Origin: Mortierella sp. BCC40632
Taxonomy: Eukaryota > Mortierellomycota > Mortierellomycetes > Mortierellales > Mortierellaceae
Assembly (NCBI GenBank): GCA_011634665.1
Contig: WAEK01000005.1
Coordinates: forward strand, 1 to 64,000
Direction of reading: 5' to 3'
Length of the DNA stretch: 64,000 nt
The translations under genes were made by a program, and so were the position numbers. This document shows positions 1 through 8,305 of this stretch, in pieces. The first letter of the stretch is position 1. Each line of letters opens with the position of its first letter. The notes under the pieces were generated by a model. It did not search any database. It was given only the letters and a program-made list of their open reading frames with translations, and was not told where the DNA came from.

Positions 1-1702
1 CTTTATGTTTGTTCCTTTGGCGAACTCTCCTGAAAGTTCTGACGTACGTCCTGATATCATTGACTATCTGTGGCCAGAATGCAAAGCGTCTCAAGTTGTC
101 GTAGGTTTTATCGAATCCCCAAGTGTCCTGCTATGGCTGAGTCGTGTGCATCATGGATAAGTGAGTGGCGGATGTCAGCATTCCTGGGGATACAAATTAC
201 TGATTTGCCTCGTCGTAGTACGTGGAGTAGGCCATCGAATATAGCATATCCTTGAGGTGGTTGTCCTTTCATGCAGCTGTAATAAATAGGCCATAAACGG
301 CTGTCGTCTCTGTAGCTAAGGATGAGTCGTTTTCGAAGATCGCGGTCCAGAGCTATTTCCATGGAATTAAAATCGACAGGTTGGGGTAGGGAGTGGTCAG
401 GTCGGCGGGGAGAGAGCGTCTGATACGATGTTTTCCGATCCTTTCTTGTACTTGAAGGTGAAGTCGTACTCCTGAAGGAGTTCCATCCAACGAGCTTGGC
501 GACGACGGGTGAGCTTCGGATTTGTGTAGGAAAGTGTCGTAGGGTAGCATGATCGGTGTATACAATGAAATGTGTTCCATCGAGATAGTATCGCCATGTT
601 TTCAGGGCATGTACAACTGCCAACAGTTCCTGCTCATGTGTTGGATAGTTCCTTTCTGCTGAGTTCATTTTGCGAGACGTGAAGGCGACTGGTCGTGACT
701 CTCCATTTTTTGTCTATCTGAAATAGGACAGCTCCCACAGCAAATCCAGATGCATCTGTCTCCACGGATGTAGTCAATTCAGGGTCAAATATCCTGAGGA
801 CTGGTGCTTCACTAACAGCTTTTTGAGAGCGATAAAGGCTGACTCATGGCTGTCATTCCATTCGAAGGGGACGTCGTCTCCTAAGAGAGATGTCAGGGGG
901 GCAGAGCTATCTGAGCAAAGTTGTTGACATAGTTATGGTAGAACTGAGCGAGGCCGATGAACTGTTGAACTTCCTTTTGCTTTGTTGGTCGAGGCCATTC
1001 TCTGATAGCTTTGACGAGTCCAGCGTTTGTTTGAATGCCATCCTTGGTGAGAATGTGTCCCAAAACTCCGTTTGTTGTTGTAGAAATGAACATTTGCTGA
1101 GCTTTGCGTAGAGGCCGTGCTTCCTGAAGAGAGAGAGAACTGTTCGTAGATGGTCCAGGTGTTCTTTTTTGGATTTAGAGTAGATTAGCACGTCGTCTAA
1201 GTAAGCTTACAACAATTTCGTCCAAGACAGGGTTCAAGACGGTGCGCATCATTGAAGAGAAGGAAGCTGGGGCGTTTGTCAGACCAAAAGGAACAACATT
1301 AAATTCATAATGTCCATATCGGCAACGGAAGGCTGTTTTGTGGGTATGCGGTTCGTAGACTCGTTGTTGATGGTATCCTGATAAGAGGTCGAGTTTCGAG
1401 AAATACTTGGCACCTCTGAATCTGTCAATCAACTCGTCAATTCGAGGCAGAGGGTGGCGGTTCTTTTGGTGATTCGGTTGAGACCTCTGTAGTCCACACA
1501 CATTCGAGGGTTCCTTCCTTTTTGCGAACGAATAGGACGGGAGCGCCATAGGGTGATGTGCTAGGCTTAATGAACCCTTTTTTCAACAGGTCGTCTAACT
1601 GCTTTTTTAGTTCATCAAGTTCAGCGATTGAAAGTCGAATGACAGGTCGGACAGGTGGATCGGCGGTAGGGTCGGTCTCAATTCGCATTGCATCTCCTCT
1701 GT
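1..1702 (-). pseudogene. Ty3/gypsy pol, reverse transcriptase, RNase H and integrase edge (broken)
   Basis: Minus-strand reading shows reverse transcriptase landmarks in order: SPYGAPVLFVRKK, then FSKLDLLSGYHQ, then VPFGLTNAPASF, then the YLDD catalytic box at 1192-1203 followed by VLIYSKSKKEHL. RNase H follows, with a TDASGFAVGAVL block whose TDAS codons are at 748-759, then THEQELLAVVHALKTWRYYL. The integrase zinc-binding start (HDAHDSAIAGHLGIR) lies near 108-160. The reading frame is broken several times. A 4-bp insertion sits at 1204-1207 immediately before YLDD, small indels lie near 1460-1520, and there are more frame changes between 668 and 893. This is a non-functional polyprotein. 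Family assignment is secure from domain order and motifs. Confidence 0.88.
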
Positions 1703-1706
1703 CTGG

Positions 1707-2077
1707 TGCGGCGTAGAGGACCAGCACAGGGGGAAAGAGCTCGCACTACTTGGCAGGCAGGTGTGTGAAACCTATTGGGAAAGGGGATTGCCAGCATAGA
1801 AGAGGGAAACATAATGATCACGACGCGTATCACCGTTCTATAGAGAGAGAACAAGGCAAGAGAAAAGACTCGCAAATGAACAATATCTAGCTACAGGATC
1901 GCACCCCCGGGGCGGGCGGACGAGTGGACCTGCTCCAGACGGTAAGTATTCACAAACGGATCGGGAAAATAAAAGGAAGAAAACAAAACTGTCTTTATTG
2001 TCTGGTGTCGAGGGACACCATTTATACCCCCAGGCCCAGGGGCCAGAAGATCGCCCAGTCGTATTTACTACACCACA
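1707..2077 (-). repeat. 3' LTR of the nested element
   Basis: This repeat is 371 bp and appears identical by eye to the copy at 4564-4934. On the minus strand it starts TG and ends CA. It carries TATAAAT (plus-strand 2020-2026) about 50 nt from its 5' end and an AATAAAG polyadenylation-like signal just downstream (1993-1999). A hairpin of 6-bp arms (GGTGTC/GACACC) lies between them. U3 is therefore very short and most of the LTR is R-U5. Confidence 0.88.
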
Positions 2078-2091
2078 CCTCTCTGATCCCC
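2078..2091 (-). promoter_or_regulatory. Candidate polypurine tract of the nested element
   Basis: Read on the minus strand, GGGGATCAGAGAGG directly abuts the 3' LTR. A purine-rich run at this position is the expected plus-strand DNA priming site, and it supports minus-strand orientation of the element. Confidence 0.5.
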
Positions 2092-2160
2092 GTGCCTCTT
2101 CGATACCCAACTGGATATCGCAGCTGCCAAGTGAGTAGCTCTACTCCTTTGAGCTAGATT

Positions 2161-2165
2161 TTTTT

Positions 2166-2208
<43 letters not shown>
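2161..2208 (+). repeat. Long oligo-T tract
   Basis: An almost uninterrupted T run of over 40 bases sits 80 bp inside the nested element's 3' LTR. On the element's own strand it is an oligo-A tract. Confidence 0.9.
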
Positions 2209-2209
<1 letters not shown>

Positions 2210-2420
2210 TGACATCTCCTTGCTCAAAGCACCACCAAGTGATCTTGACATCTGATTGGTCCACCATGCATCATCTGATTGACTCAATCTCATCTGATGT
2301 TTCCCAAAAAATAAAATAAAATAAGAGTTCGAACATGGGCTCGACAAGAAGACATCCCCTCTTCATTCTTGTCCACTCGTTGTCTGCTCGCTTTTTTTTT
2401 TTTTTTTTTGAACCTGCTCT

Positions 2421-3589
2421 TTGACCTGCCACTTCTGCTTTGATACCCTTCCGGGAACGCCCTTTCACCGTTATCACCCAACCACCATGCCCCGCCCACG
2501 TTCAGGAAACACTCAGCAAGGTCGTGTTGGCGATGCGCCGAGCGCTGGGACTCTTCGACAGCACATCCCAAGGCCACCCTTAGGGGAGGTCAAATTAATA
2601 TCCTGTTTAGCCCCCCCAGTGGTTGCGGAGGGATCATCCGAAGAACCTCCTCCATTCGATCAGCCGACTCAGATACTGGAGCGCGAACTGTGGTCGGATG
2701 CGTTTGTGGCCAATTCGGACGGCGAGGATGGCGATGAGTCTCCCGCGCACCGCAAAGGTGCAGACCAAGACAGGAAAAGACTCTTTCTTGAGGACGCGAC
2801 GGACGTTGTGCCTGCAACAGAGAGGCCTCTCATCGATCGGCATGTAGGGTCCGAGAGAGACGAGGAATCATCTATTCCGGGTGCAAGGGCTTCTGCGGAT
2901 GCTGGATCTTCACAGCGTCCAAATGAGACGACTCGTGGGGCAAGTCCTTCGGGTCCAGGCACGAGGAGTTCTCCTGCGCTGAATTTGCAGGGGTCGGGTT
3001 CTCGCTCACAGGAGGGGAGTCCATCTGGTCTCGGTAAACGGAAACAACGAAGTGATGAGGAAGTTCCTGGCTGGTCCAGGAAGGCTCACGGGACCCCTTC
3101 GATGCTCGCTGATCTGTCGTCCTATCAGCAGTTGTTCCGGCGTTGGGAGCACCTAGAGCTACTCCGTTCCGAACTAGCGTTCAAGGCTCTCCATGATCCG
3201 ACGATGTGCGCCAGACCCATAGATGTTCTTGGGGCCGCTCAAGACCTGGGCCGCTATACAATCACTGGCTTGGGGTCAGCAGGACTTCCATGGATATCAT
3301 CCATAGTCAATTTCTCTTGGAGAGCTCCCTTCGTTCCTTAGTCCAACATCAATCTGCGCTAATGCAACATGAGGCCGCCCTTCGCGAGAATGGACAACGT
3401 CTCGACGCCATAGGCCATAGCCTGGATCGACATAACCTGGAAGCCTGGAAACACGCCAAGCGTATCAGGCCTTATATTCGTGAGGCCGAGGAGATGGAGG
3501 AGGAGAATCTTGAAGCCGCTCGAGGTGGTGAAACTGATGAGGATGAACCAGAAGAGGATCAAGATGGAACGCACGGCAGAAATATGTGA
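2421..3589 (+). CDS. Hypothetical ORF pair antisense to the nested LTR element
   Basis: Two overlapping plus-strand frames, 2421-3341 (306 codons) and 3206-3589 (127 codons), look like one protein split by a frameshift or an unrecognised short intron near 3206-3340. The first part is hydrophilic and rich in Ser, Gly, Pro and acidic residues, and contains a GLGKRKQRSDEE basic patch that could be a nuclear signal. It then turns helical (SYQQLFRRWEHLELLRSELAFK). The second part continues with a heptad-like helix (LVQHQSALMQHEAALRENGQRL) and ends in an acidic tail. Composition is not low-complexity noise and codon use resembles a real gene. It lies antisense to the LTR promoter, so it is either a captured host gene fragment or an element-specific antisense gene. 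I recognise no family. The real start may be the internal Met near 2487. Confidence 0.45.
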
Positions 3590-3608
3590 AATGGGGAAAC
3601 CAAGGTTG

Positions 3609-3641
<33 letters not shown>

Positions 3642-4540
3642 TATTTTTTTTTTTTTTTTTTTTTTTTTTTGAGATGATCATGGTCGCCACAGGGAATAGG
3701 GGAAGGGTGAAAGGAAAAGGACAAGGACGAGGGGAAAGGACAGGGAAGAAGAACAAATGGAAGGAGTCAAAGAGAAAGGACAAAATAAAGATAAATAATA
3801 ATAATAACAAAAACTGCTTTTGCAAACTGCGGGCACGAGGGATCTCCTCCCTGCTCCCTTCTAGTCGATCCGTTCATTTACTTTATCACCCACCAACGGC
3901 GAGCCGTCCGTCCTCAACCTGAACAACCGTTACTTAATTTCCGGAGACGACTTCCTGCCTTTTCTACAAAAGGAATCGAGGGAGTGTGGATTGGGAAACT
4001 GTTCGGGGTCATCTTTAAGCTTTGAGCCGGCAAATATTGAACATCAGGGACCTTTGGCCGTAGAAAGAATAGAGGAAGAGAGCAGTTGGTGATCCATGGC
4101 AACCCGTGGCTTTTTGTCATTTCAAAGTGGTAACGAAAACACTTGAACCGACAACTAAACTCCGGCTGAAAATATTTTACGGATCTGAGGGTGTGGAGGG
4201 GAGGCATGCCATCAAAGGACAAATATTTTGAAAGGGTATGTCGTGGGTGCAAGTGTGAAATGGAGCAGGGTCTGGCGAATCGCTTCTGATGGAGATAACT
4301 TGTGGTGGTGGAGGGTATCGCCCATCGATGGCTCAGCGTGTGTCAGAAAGGTCGAAAAAAGAAAGTAATGTGAAAAAAAAAGAGAAAAAAGGGAAAAAAA
4401 AAAAAGGTACAAAATATGAAAACAACAAGAACAGTGAAAGCAACGTCTTGATCGGTTGTTTGTTTTATCTAGGGGAGAGTGCAATCATTGAAGATGACCT
4501 TCCGCTAGAACCTCTTATTGAGTATCCGACAATGGTTGCC

Positions 4541-4554
4541 CAGGTTCTCCACCA
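4541..4554 (-). promoter_or_regulatory. Candidate primer-binding site of the nested element
   Basis: On the minus strand, TGGTGGAGAACCTG begins 9 nt after the 5' LTR. A start with TGG fits complementarity to a tRNA 3' CCA end. The donor tRNA is not identified. Confidence 0.4.
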
Positions 4555-4563
4555 TTTTTTCTG

Positions 4564-4934
4564 TGCGGCGTAGAGGACCAGCACAGGGGGAAAGAGCTCG
4601 CACTACTTGGCAGGCAGGTGTGTGAAACCTATTGGGAAAGGGGATTGCCAGCATAGAAGAGGGAAACATAATGATCACGACGCGTATCACCGTTCTATAG
4701 AGAGAGAACAAGGCAAGAGAAAAGACTCGCAAATGAACAATATCTAGCTACAGGATCGCACCCCCGGGGCGGGCGGACGAGTGGACCTGCTCCAGACGGT
4801 AAGTATTCACAAACGGATCGGGAAAATAAAAGGAAGAAAACAAAACTGTCTTTATTGTCTGGTGTCGAGGGACACCATTTATACCCCCAGGCCCAGGGGC
4901 CAGAAGATCGCCCAGTCGTATTTACTACACCACA
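4564..4934 (-). repeat. 5' LTR of the nested element
   Basis: This is the second 371-bp copy, and I see no difference from the copy at 1707-2077. It would drive transcription leftwards on the minus strand from the TATAAAT at plus-strand 4877-4883. Identity between the LTRs implies that the insertion is much younger than the decayed gypsy host around it. Confidence 0.88.
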
Positions 4935-4938
4935 CTGG

Positions 4939-5745
4939 TGGGAGTCCATCAGGGAGAGAGTCGGGAAATACATCAGGGAACTCTTCCATAACTATTTTTC
5001 GGATTTCAGGGTCAGCATTTTCCAAGGGGTTGGTGACAGGCTTGACATTTCCTTCTTTGAGTAGGGCAATAAAGACTTCACTACCAGGAAGGGCGGCGAT
5101 GGTGTTGAAGTGCATGTGGCTAAGGAGGAGTCCACCAGAGGTTGTCGTTACTGAAGTGGGTTTGAAGCCGCGACATGTCCAGTGAACTGTCTTTCCGTTG
5201 TGATCAAAGACTAGTTTGTTCGTCTGCCAGTTGATATTCGGGTTGATGTCAGTGAGCCAGGGTTTACCGAGGATGATGTCATATTTTTGGAGGTCATAAG
5301 CGATAGTGTCTACCGTGTCAGTGTAATTATCGCGTGCAAGTGTAATGGTTGCCGTGTGGGATGTCGTAGATGAAGAGCCGTTAGGGAGGAGGACTGGGAT
5401 GGGGTTGCACGACTTTACGGGGATCGAGTGTTGGGATAAAAATCGTTTGCTGATAACATTCATTTCAGCCCCGCCATCGATTAAAATCTTTGCAGGGTGG
5501 TTGTTGACTGCGCCGATGAAAGTAAGGAGTCGTTGTTGAGCCTTTGCAATAGTGAAGCTATGAAGACCCAATCCTTTCTTTTTTTCTTCGGTTTGTGTGT
5601 TGACTCTGGCGATGGGTCTAGCTGTAATTCAGGAGCAGGTGGGTCCAGGTCCACTTTGTCACTAATACAAGCCTTCTCCTCAGTCTTTGACGACGTTGGC
5701 ATTGGTTCATGGATGTTTGTGTGGGCCTTGGTTGGGTCGTGAGTA
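4939..5745 (-). pseudogene. Ty3/gypsy aspartic protease and pol N-terminus
   Basis: The minus-strand frame shows a retropepsin-like region (ILIDGGAEMNVISKRFL, later YDIILGKPWLTDINPNINW) and then the spacer EEFPDVFPDSLPDGLPP that normally precedes reverse transcriptase in Ty3/gypsy pol. The frame is open from about 5571 and ends at the nested insertion. The first active-site triplet reads D-G-G where most family members have D-S-G or D-T-G, which could be decay or a lineage variant. A Lys/Asp-rich linker (DPPAPELQLDPSPES) lies upstream in another frame. Together with the segment at 1-1702 this is one pol gene split by the nested element. Confidence 0.82.
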
Positions 5746-5870
5746 TTATTGTCATTATTTTTCTGAGGAGTGGACGAAGTAGAGTTGAATACTTTTTTAT
5801 TTTTATTCGCTTGAGAACTTAACTCTGGTCTTGGAACACTCCCCTGATCCAGGTGGATAGGAGAGGGGTT

Positions 5871-6938
5871 TCAGCAACTAAGCCCTGGACTGATCTTAAT
5901 TGCTGGGGCCTTTTCCCTGCTCGGGCTGAGGGGAGAGGTCTCTTCGGATTCTATGTTGTTGAAACGTTTTCCACTGCGACATTCGTTAGCCATATGTCCA
6001 TCCTTGCGGCAGCGGAAGCAAGCTCCTCGTTGGCGGAGTCGCTCGCGTTCTTGTGGCGATAGTTTGGGTGTTGATGAGGGGCGGGAAGAGAACTGTCGAC
6101 GAAGGGCGTTAAGTTCGGTCCTGAGGTTATCAATTTCCATAGCCATCGGGTCTTTTTGAGTACTGTTGGAACCGGAGGGGAAGAGGGACCATGGTGATTA
6201 TCGTGGGAGAAATAACTGGAGGGGTAGAGGATATCGTGGACGATTGTTGCCTCGGTGATTGCTTTTTCAAGGGTCTTGGGTTGGCGTAGTCGAACCTGTT
6301 TAGAAGTTTCTGGATCGAGGCCACGAAGAAACCGGAAAAGTGAAGCGTCCTTGTCTTCCTTTGGGATGAGACGAAGGTATCTTCTGAACTCATTTGTATA
6401 TTCAGCGACGCCTCTTTTTCCTTGGATCAGATTTTCCAACTTTAAACGAGCAGCGTGGACAGCATCAGGAGGCGTGAACCTTGCGATAAACGAAGCGCGG
6501 AAATTCTCCCAGGGGGTGTCAATCTTGATCTCAGATGTGCGCCACCAAGAGCGTGCGTCTTTTGTGAGGGGGCAAGTACAAAGTACCGAACCCAAAGATT
6601 CTTGGAGAGCTGTAAGACAGTGAAATACTCTTCATAGCTATCGGCAAAATTTAGACACTCTTCAGCATCGATAATGCCACTAAAGGGCTCGGGCTTGGGC
6701 GGTTTTGAGGACGGCGGCAAGGGTTCTTGCTTGATCATTCGCGGCCAATCCTTGAAGAATGGAGGCGGAGGCGTCGGCTTCTTGGCTCATGATGGAAAGG
6801 GAAGAAAAAATAATCGGAAAGGGGGTCTTGATCTTGGGGTACTTGGGTTGGAGTCGTGGGGGTCCGAGGGGGTGGCAGGGTTCGAGGGGGAGTCGGTGTC
6901 AGAGGGTCGGTGGAAAGAGATTGTACCTTTGCTGCCAT
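5871..6938 (-). pseudogene. Ty3/gypsy gag with CCHC zinc knuckle (frameshifted)
   Basis: The minus-strand frames in order show a Pro/Thr-rich N-terminus from the ATG at 6938, a retrotransposon gag core (ARSWWRTSEIKIDTPWENFR, then RFTPPDAVHAARLKLENLIQ and YTNEFRRYLRLIP), a short predicted coiled coil (MEIDNLRTELNALRRQF) and a CCHC knuckle, CFRCRKDGHMANEC (CX2CX4HX4C). These pieces lie in at least three overlapping frames (6735-6938, 6442-6738, 5951-6595, 5871-6146), so the gene is broken. Identification as gag rests on the knuckle, the WWR/F core and its position upstream of protease. Confidence 0.82.
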
Positions 6939-6976
6939 GCAACAGTCAGAGGCCAGGGAGTCTTTGGTTTGGGCAG

Positions 6977-7020
6977 TTTATTGCTAAAGATTAAAGTAAT
7001 GAGAAAGCTAACTATTTATA
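6977..7020 (-). promoter_or_regulatory. TATA box and AATAAA of the gypsy element 5' LTR
   Basis: On the minus strand TATAAATAG (7012-7020) is followed about 30 nt later by AATAAA (6977-6982) and then the gag ATG at 6938. The spacing resembles that in the nested element's LTR, which suggests another short-U3 LTR. The second LTR needed for proof is outside the window. Confidence 0.45.
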
Positions 7021-7074
7021 CAAGTGGTTTGGTGGCAAATGGAAGGGGGCGCGGCAGTGGTGGCAACTGGACAG

Positions 7075-7425
7075 TCACAAATAGTGGCAAAGGGCGCAGC
7101 TTGAAGAGGACACTGTCGCAGTTTCCCCGAGTAGCATGTAGGCCTTGTTGACTGCGAGGTTGTCCGGGATGGTGGGTGCATCCTTTATCGCCGTGTCTGT
7201 CATAACGTCGGCAGGATCGACAGTGGTTGAATCAAGCAGAGCCACTTGGAACGACTGTCGACCAGGAGCCCACTTCTTGGAATAGAAGATCTTTGCTGAC
7301 ATGCCATACAGCTTCTGGTAGTCATAAGCCCCTAACAGGGGGCAGACTCGTTGATCTCGATAGCGGTCATCTTTTTTCTTGGAAGTGGTTGTGGCTAGGC
7401 GGGTGGATGTGACAGGGCGGGTGGT
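7075..7425 (-). CDS. Unrecognised ORF abutting the gypsy 5' end
   Basis: A minus-strand frame is open from just after a stop near 7432 down to 7075, with an internal Met at 7302. It reads as a Thr-rich, then basic segment followed by plausible folded sequence (LLGAYDYQKLYGMSAKIFYS, then KAYMLLGETATV). It stops exactly where the gypsy LTR is inferred to begin, so it may be the 5' part of a host or element gene truncated by that insertion. No family is recognised and no start is certain. Confidence 0.3.
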   Translation of the reverse strand, partial: TTRPVTSTRLATTTSKKKDDRYRDQRVCPLLGAYDYQKLYGMSAKIFYSKKWAPGRQSFQVALLDSTTVDPADVMTDTAIKDAPTIPDNLAVNKAYMLLGETATVSSSSCALCHYL

Positions 7426-7668
7426 TGTGGTAGGTCAAAAAGATTGATGATCTTTTTTTTTTTTTTTTATTTATTTATTTTTTTTTTTTGTTTGTTTGTT
7501 TTGTCCGTTACTTTTTTTGTTTGAGAGCCCATAATCGTTACCTGGGACCTGCACTATCACCCTGGGAGTGCACAACATCGCACTGACAGCCAGAGCATCG
7601 CAGGAAACCCGCGTAAAAAAAAAAATAACGAAAGCAAGAACACGTAGACACGAAAGATGTAAATTGCT
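7426..7668. other. Spacer with T-rich tracts
   Basis: The spacer contains oligo-T/ATTT runs at 7449-7500 and a short A run near 7615. No gene or RNA is recognised. Confidence 0.5.
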
Positions 7669-7819
7669 CCCGAAGTTTACAATCCCGAATTTTATGACGT
7701 GGCAGCCCGAATTTTAAGCGACCGCAATCCCGAATTTTAAGAGGTTGTGGGTCCCGAATTTTAAGTGGCAAAATGACAGTCCCGAACGATAACTAACGTT
7801 CGGGAGTCCCGAAGTTTAG
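7669..7819. repeat. Iterated CCCGAATTTTA(A)G motif block
   Basis: Seven copies or near-copies of a 12-13-bp motif (CCCGAATTTTAAG, with variants CCCGAAGTTTAC and CCCGAACGATAAC) start at 7669, 7684, 7706, 7729, 7753, 7781 and 7808. All have the same orientation and are 15-28 bp apart, with unrelated sequence between them. The spacing is too irregular for a simple minisatellite. It resembles binding-site iteration or subterminal repeats of a DNA transposon. Confidence 0.75.
7781..7804. repeat. Perfect 8-bp inverted repeat
   Basis: CCCGAACG and CGTTCGGG flank an 8-nt loop. The left arm is the sixth copy of the iterated motif, so the motif is present here in both orientations. Confidence 0.8.
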
Positions 7820-7882
7820 CTTTGTCCCAGCTGGACAAGTGTGTTTAGAAAAAAAAAGACTTTGAGGGCAAAAAGATGAGGA

Positions 7883-7955
7883 TGCTCATTGCAGGGATCG
7901 AACCTGCGACCTTCGCGTTATTAGCACGACGCTCTACCGACTAAGCTAAACGAGC
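7883..7955 (-). tRNA. tRNA-Ile (anticodon AAT)
   Basis: On the minus strand the 73-nt sequence folds as a complete cloverleaf. The acceptor GCTCGTT pairs with AATGAGC. The D arm has GCTT/GAGC, the anticodon stem TCGTG/CGCGA carries loop CTAATAA (anticodon AAT), the variable loop is AGGTC, and the T arm is GCAGG-TTCGATC-CCTGC. The discriminator base is A. There is no intron and no encoded CCA. It would read ATT isoleucine codons after A34-to-inosine editing. Confidence 0.95.
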
Positions 7956-8305
7956 GGCTTCTGAAGCCACGAGCTCCTGATTCGTTGGGAGCGGTCAACT
8001 CTGTCACTATAGGTCCTTATTCCAGAATCAGACCAAATTAGTGTTATTTTACGCACCCAGAATACGCACCCAAGTCGCCCTTTTACCCATCTAAACTCGC
8101 CCTGGCATGTTTTGCCTACACAGTTATCCCAGCAGACACAGATTGTTAGAAGAAAAACTCGCCCAAGCACACCCATATACCACCCAGACCCACCCACTTC
8201 CCAATCATCCTCTGCAAAATCGCCTCCGCGCACTCCTTCTCTTTCCCTCTTTCCCTCTTCTCCTCTCCTGTGATTCGATTCCCGTCCGCCTTCTCACAAG
8301 CAACG

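Larger units (their letters stand above)
1707..4934 (-). mobile_element. Nested non-autonomous LTR retrotransposon
   Basis: Two direct repeats of 371 bp (1707-2077 and 4564-4934) bound a 2.5-kb interior. CTGG flanks both outer ends (1703-1706 and 4935-4938), fitting a 4-bp target duplication. Removing the element and one CTGG would rejoin the two halves of the host gypsy pol in the same frame, which supports a clean insertion. Orientation is minus: each LTR begins TGTGG and ends CGCA, with TATAAAT about 50 nt inside its 5' end. A purine-rich tract abuts the 3' LTR (2078-2091) and a TGG-starting primer-binding-site candidate lies at 4541-4554. I find no gag or pol, so it must have been moved by another element's proteins. 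The long ORF inside lies on the opposite strand. Confidence 0.85.
1..7078 (-). mobile_element. Decayed Ty3/gypsy LTR retrotransposon, interrupted by a nested element
   Basis: Read on the minus strand the order is gag, protease, reverse transcriptase, RNase H and the start of integrase, which is the Ty3/gypsy order. The element runs off the left edge, so the rest of integrase and the 3' LTR are not visible. Its right end is inferred. A TATAAATAG box lies at 7012-7020 on the minus strand, AATAAA at 6977-6982 and the gag ATG at 6938. A TG start near 7078 would give a short 5' LTR, but with no second LTR in view this boundary is a guess. Several frameshifts show that the copy is dead. A second LTR element occupies 1707-4934 and splits pol between protease and reverse transcriptase. 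Confidence 0.85.

Noticed and set aside
7538..7771. ORF with LKIRD repeats
   Set aside because: The repeated peptide is only the translation of the iterated CCCGAATTTTA DNA motif. Irregular spacing makes the frame drift.
7669..7819. CRISPR-like array
   Set aside because: Motifs are only 12-13 bp, spacers vary from a few bases to about 16 bp, and the host is a eukaryote.
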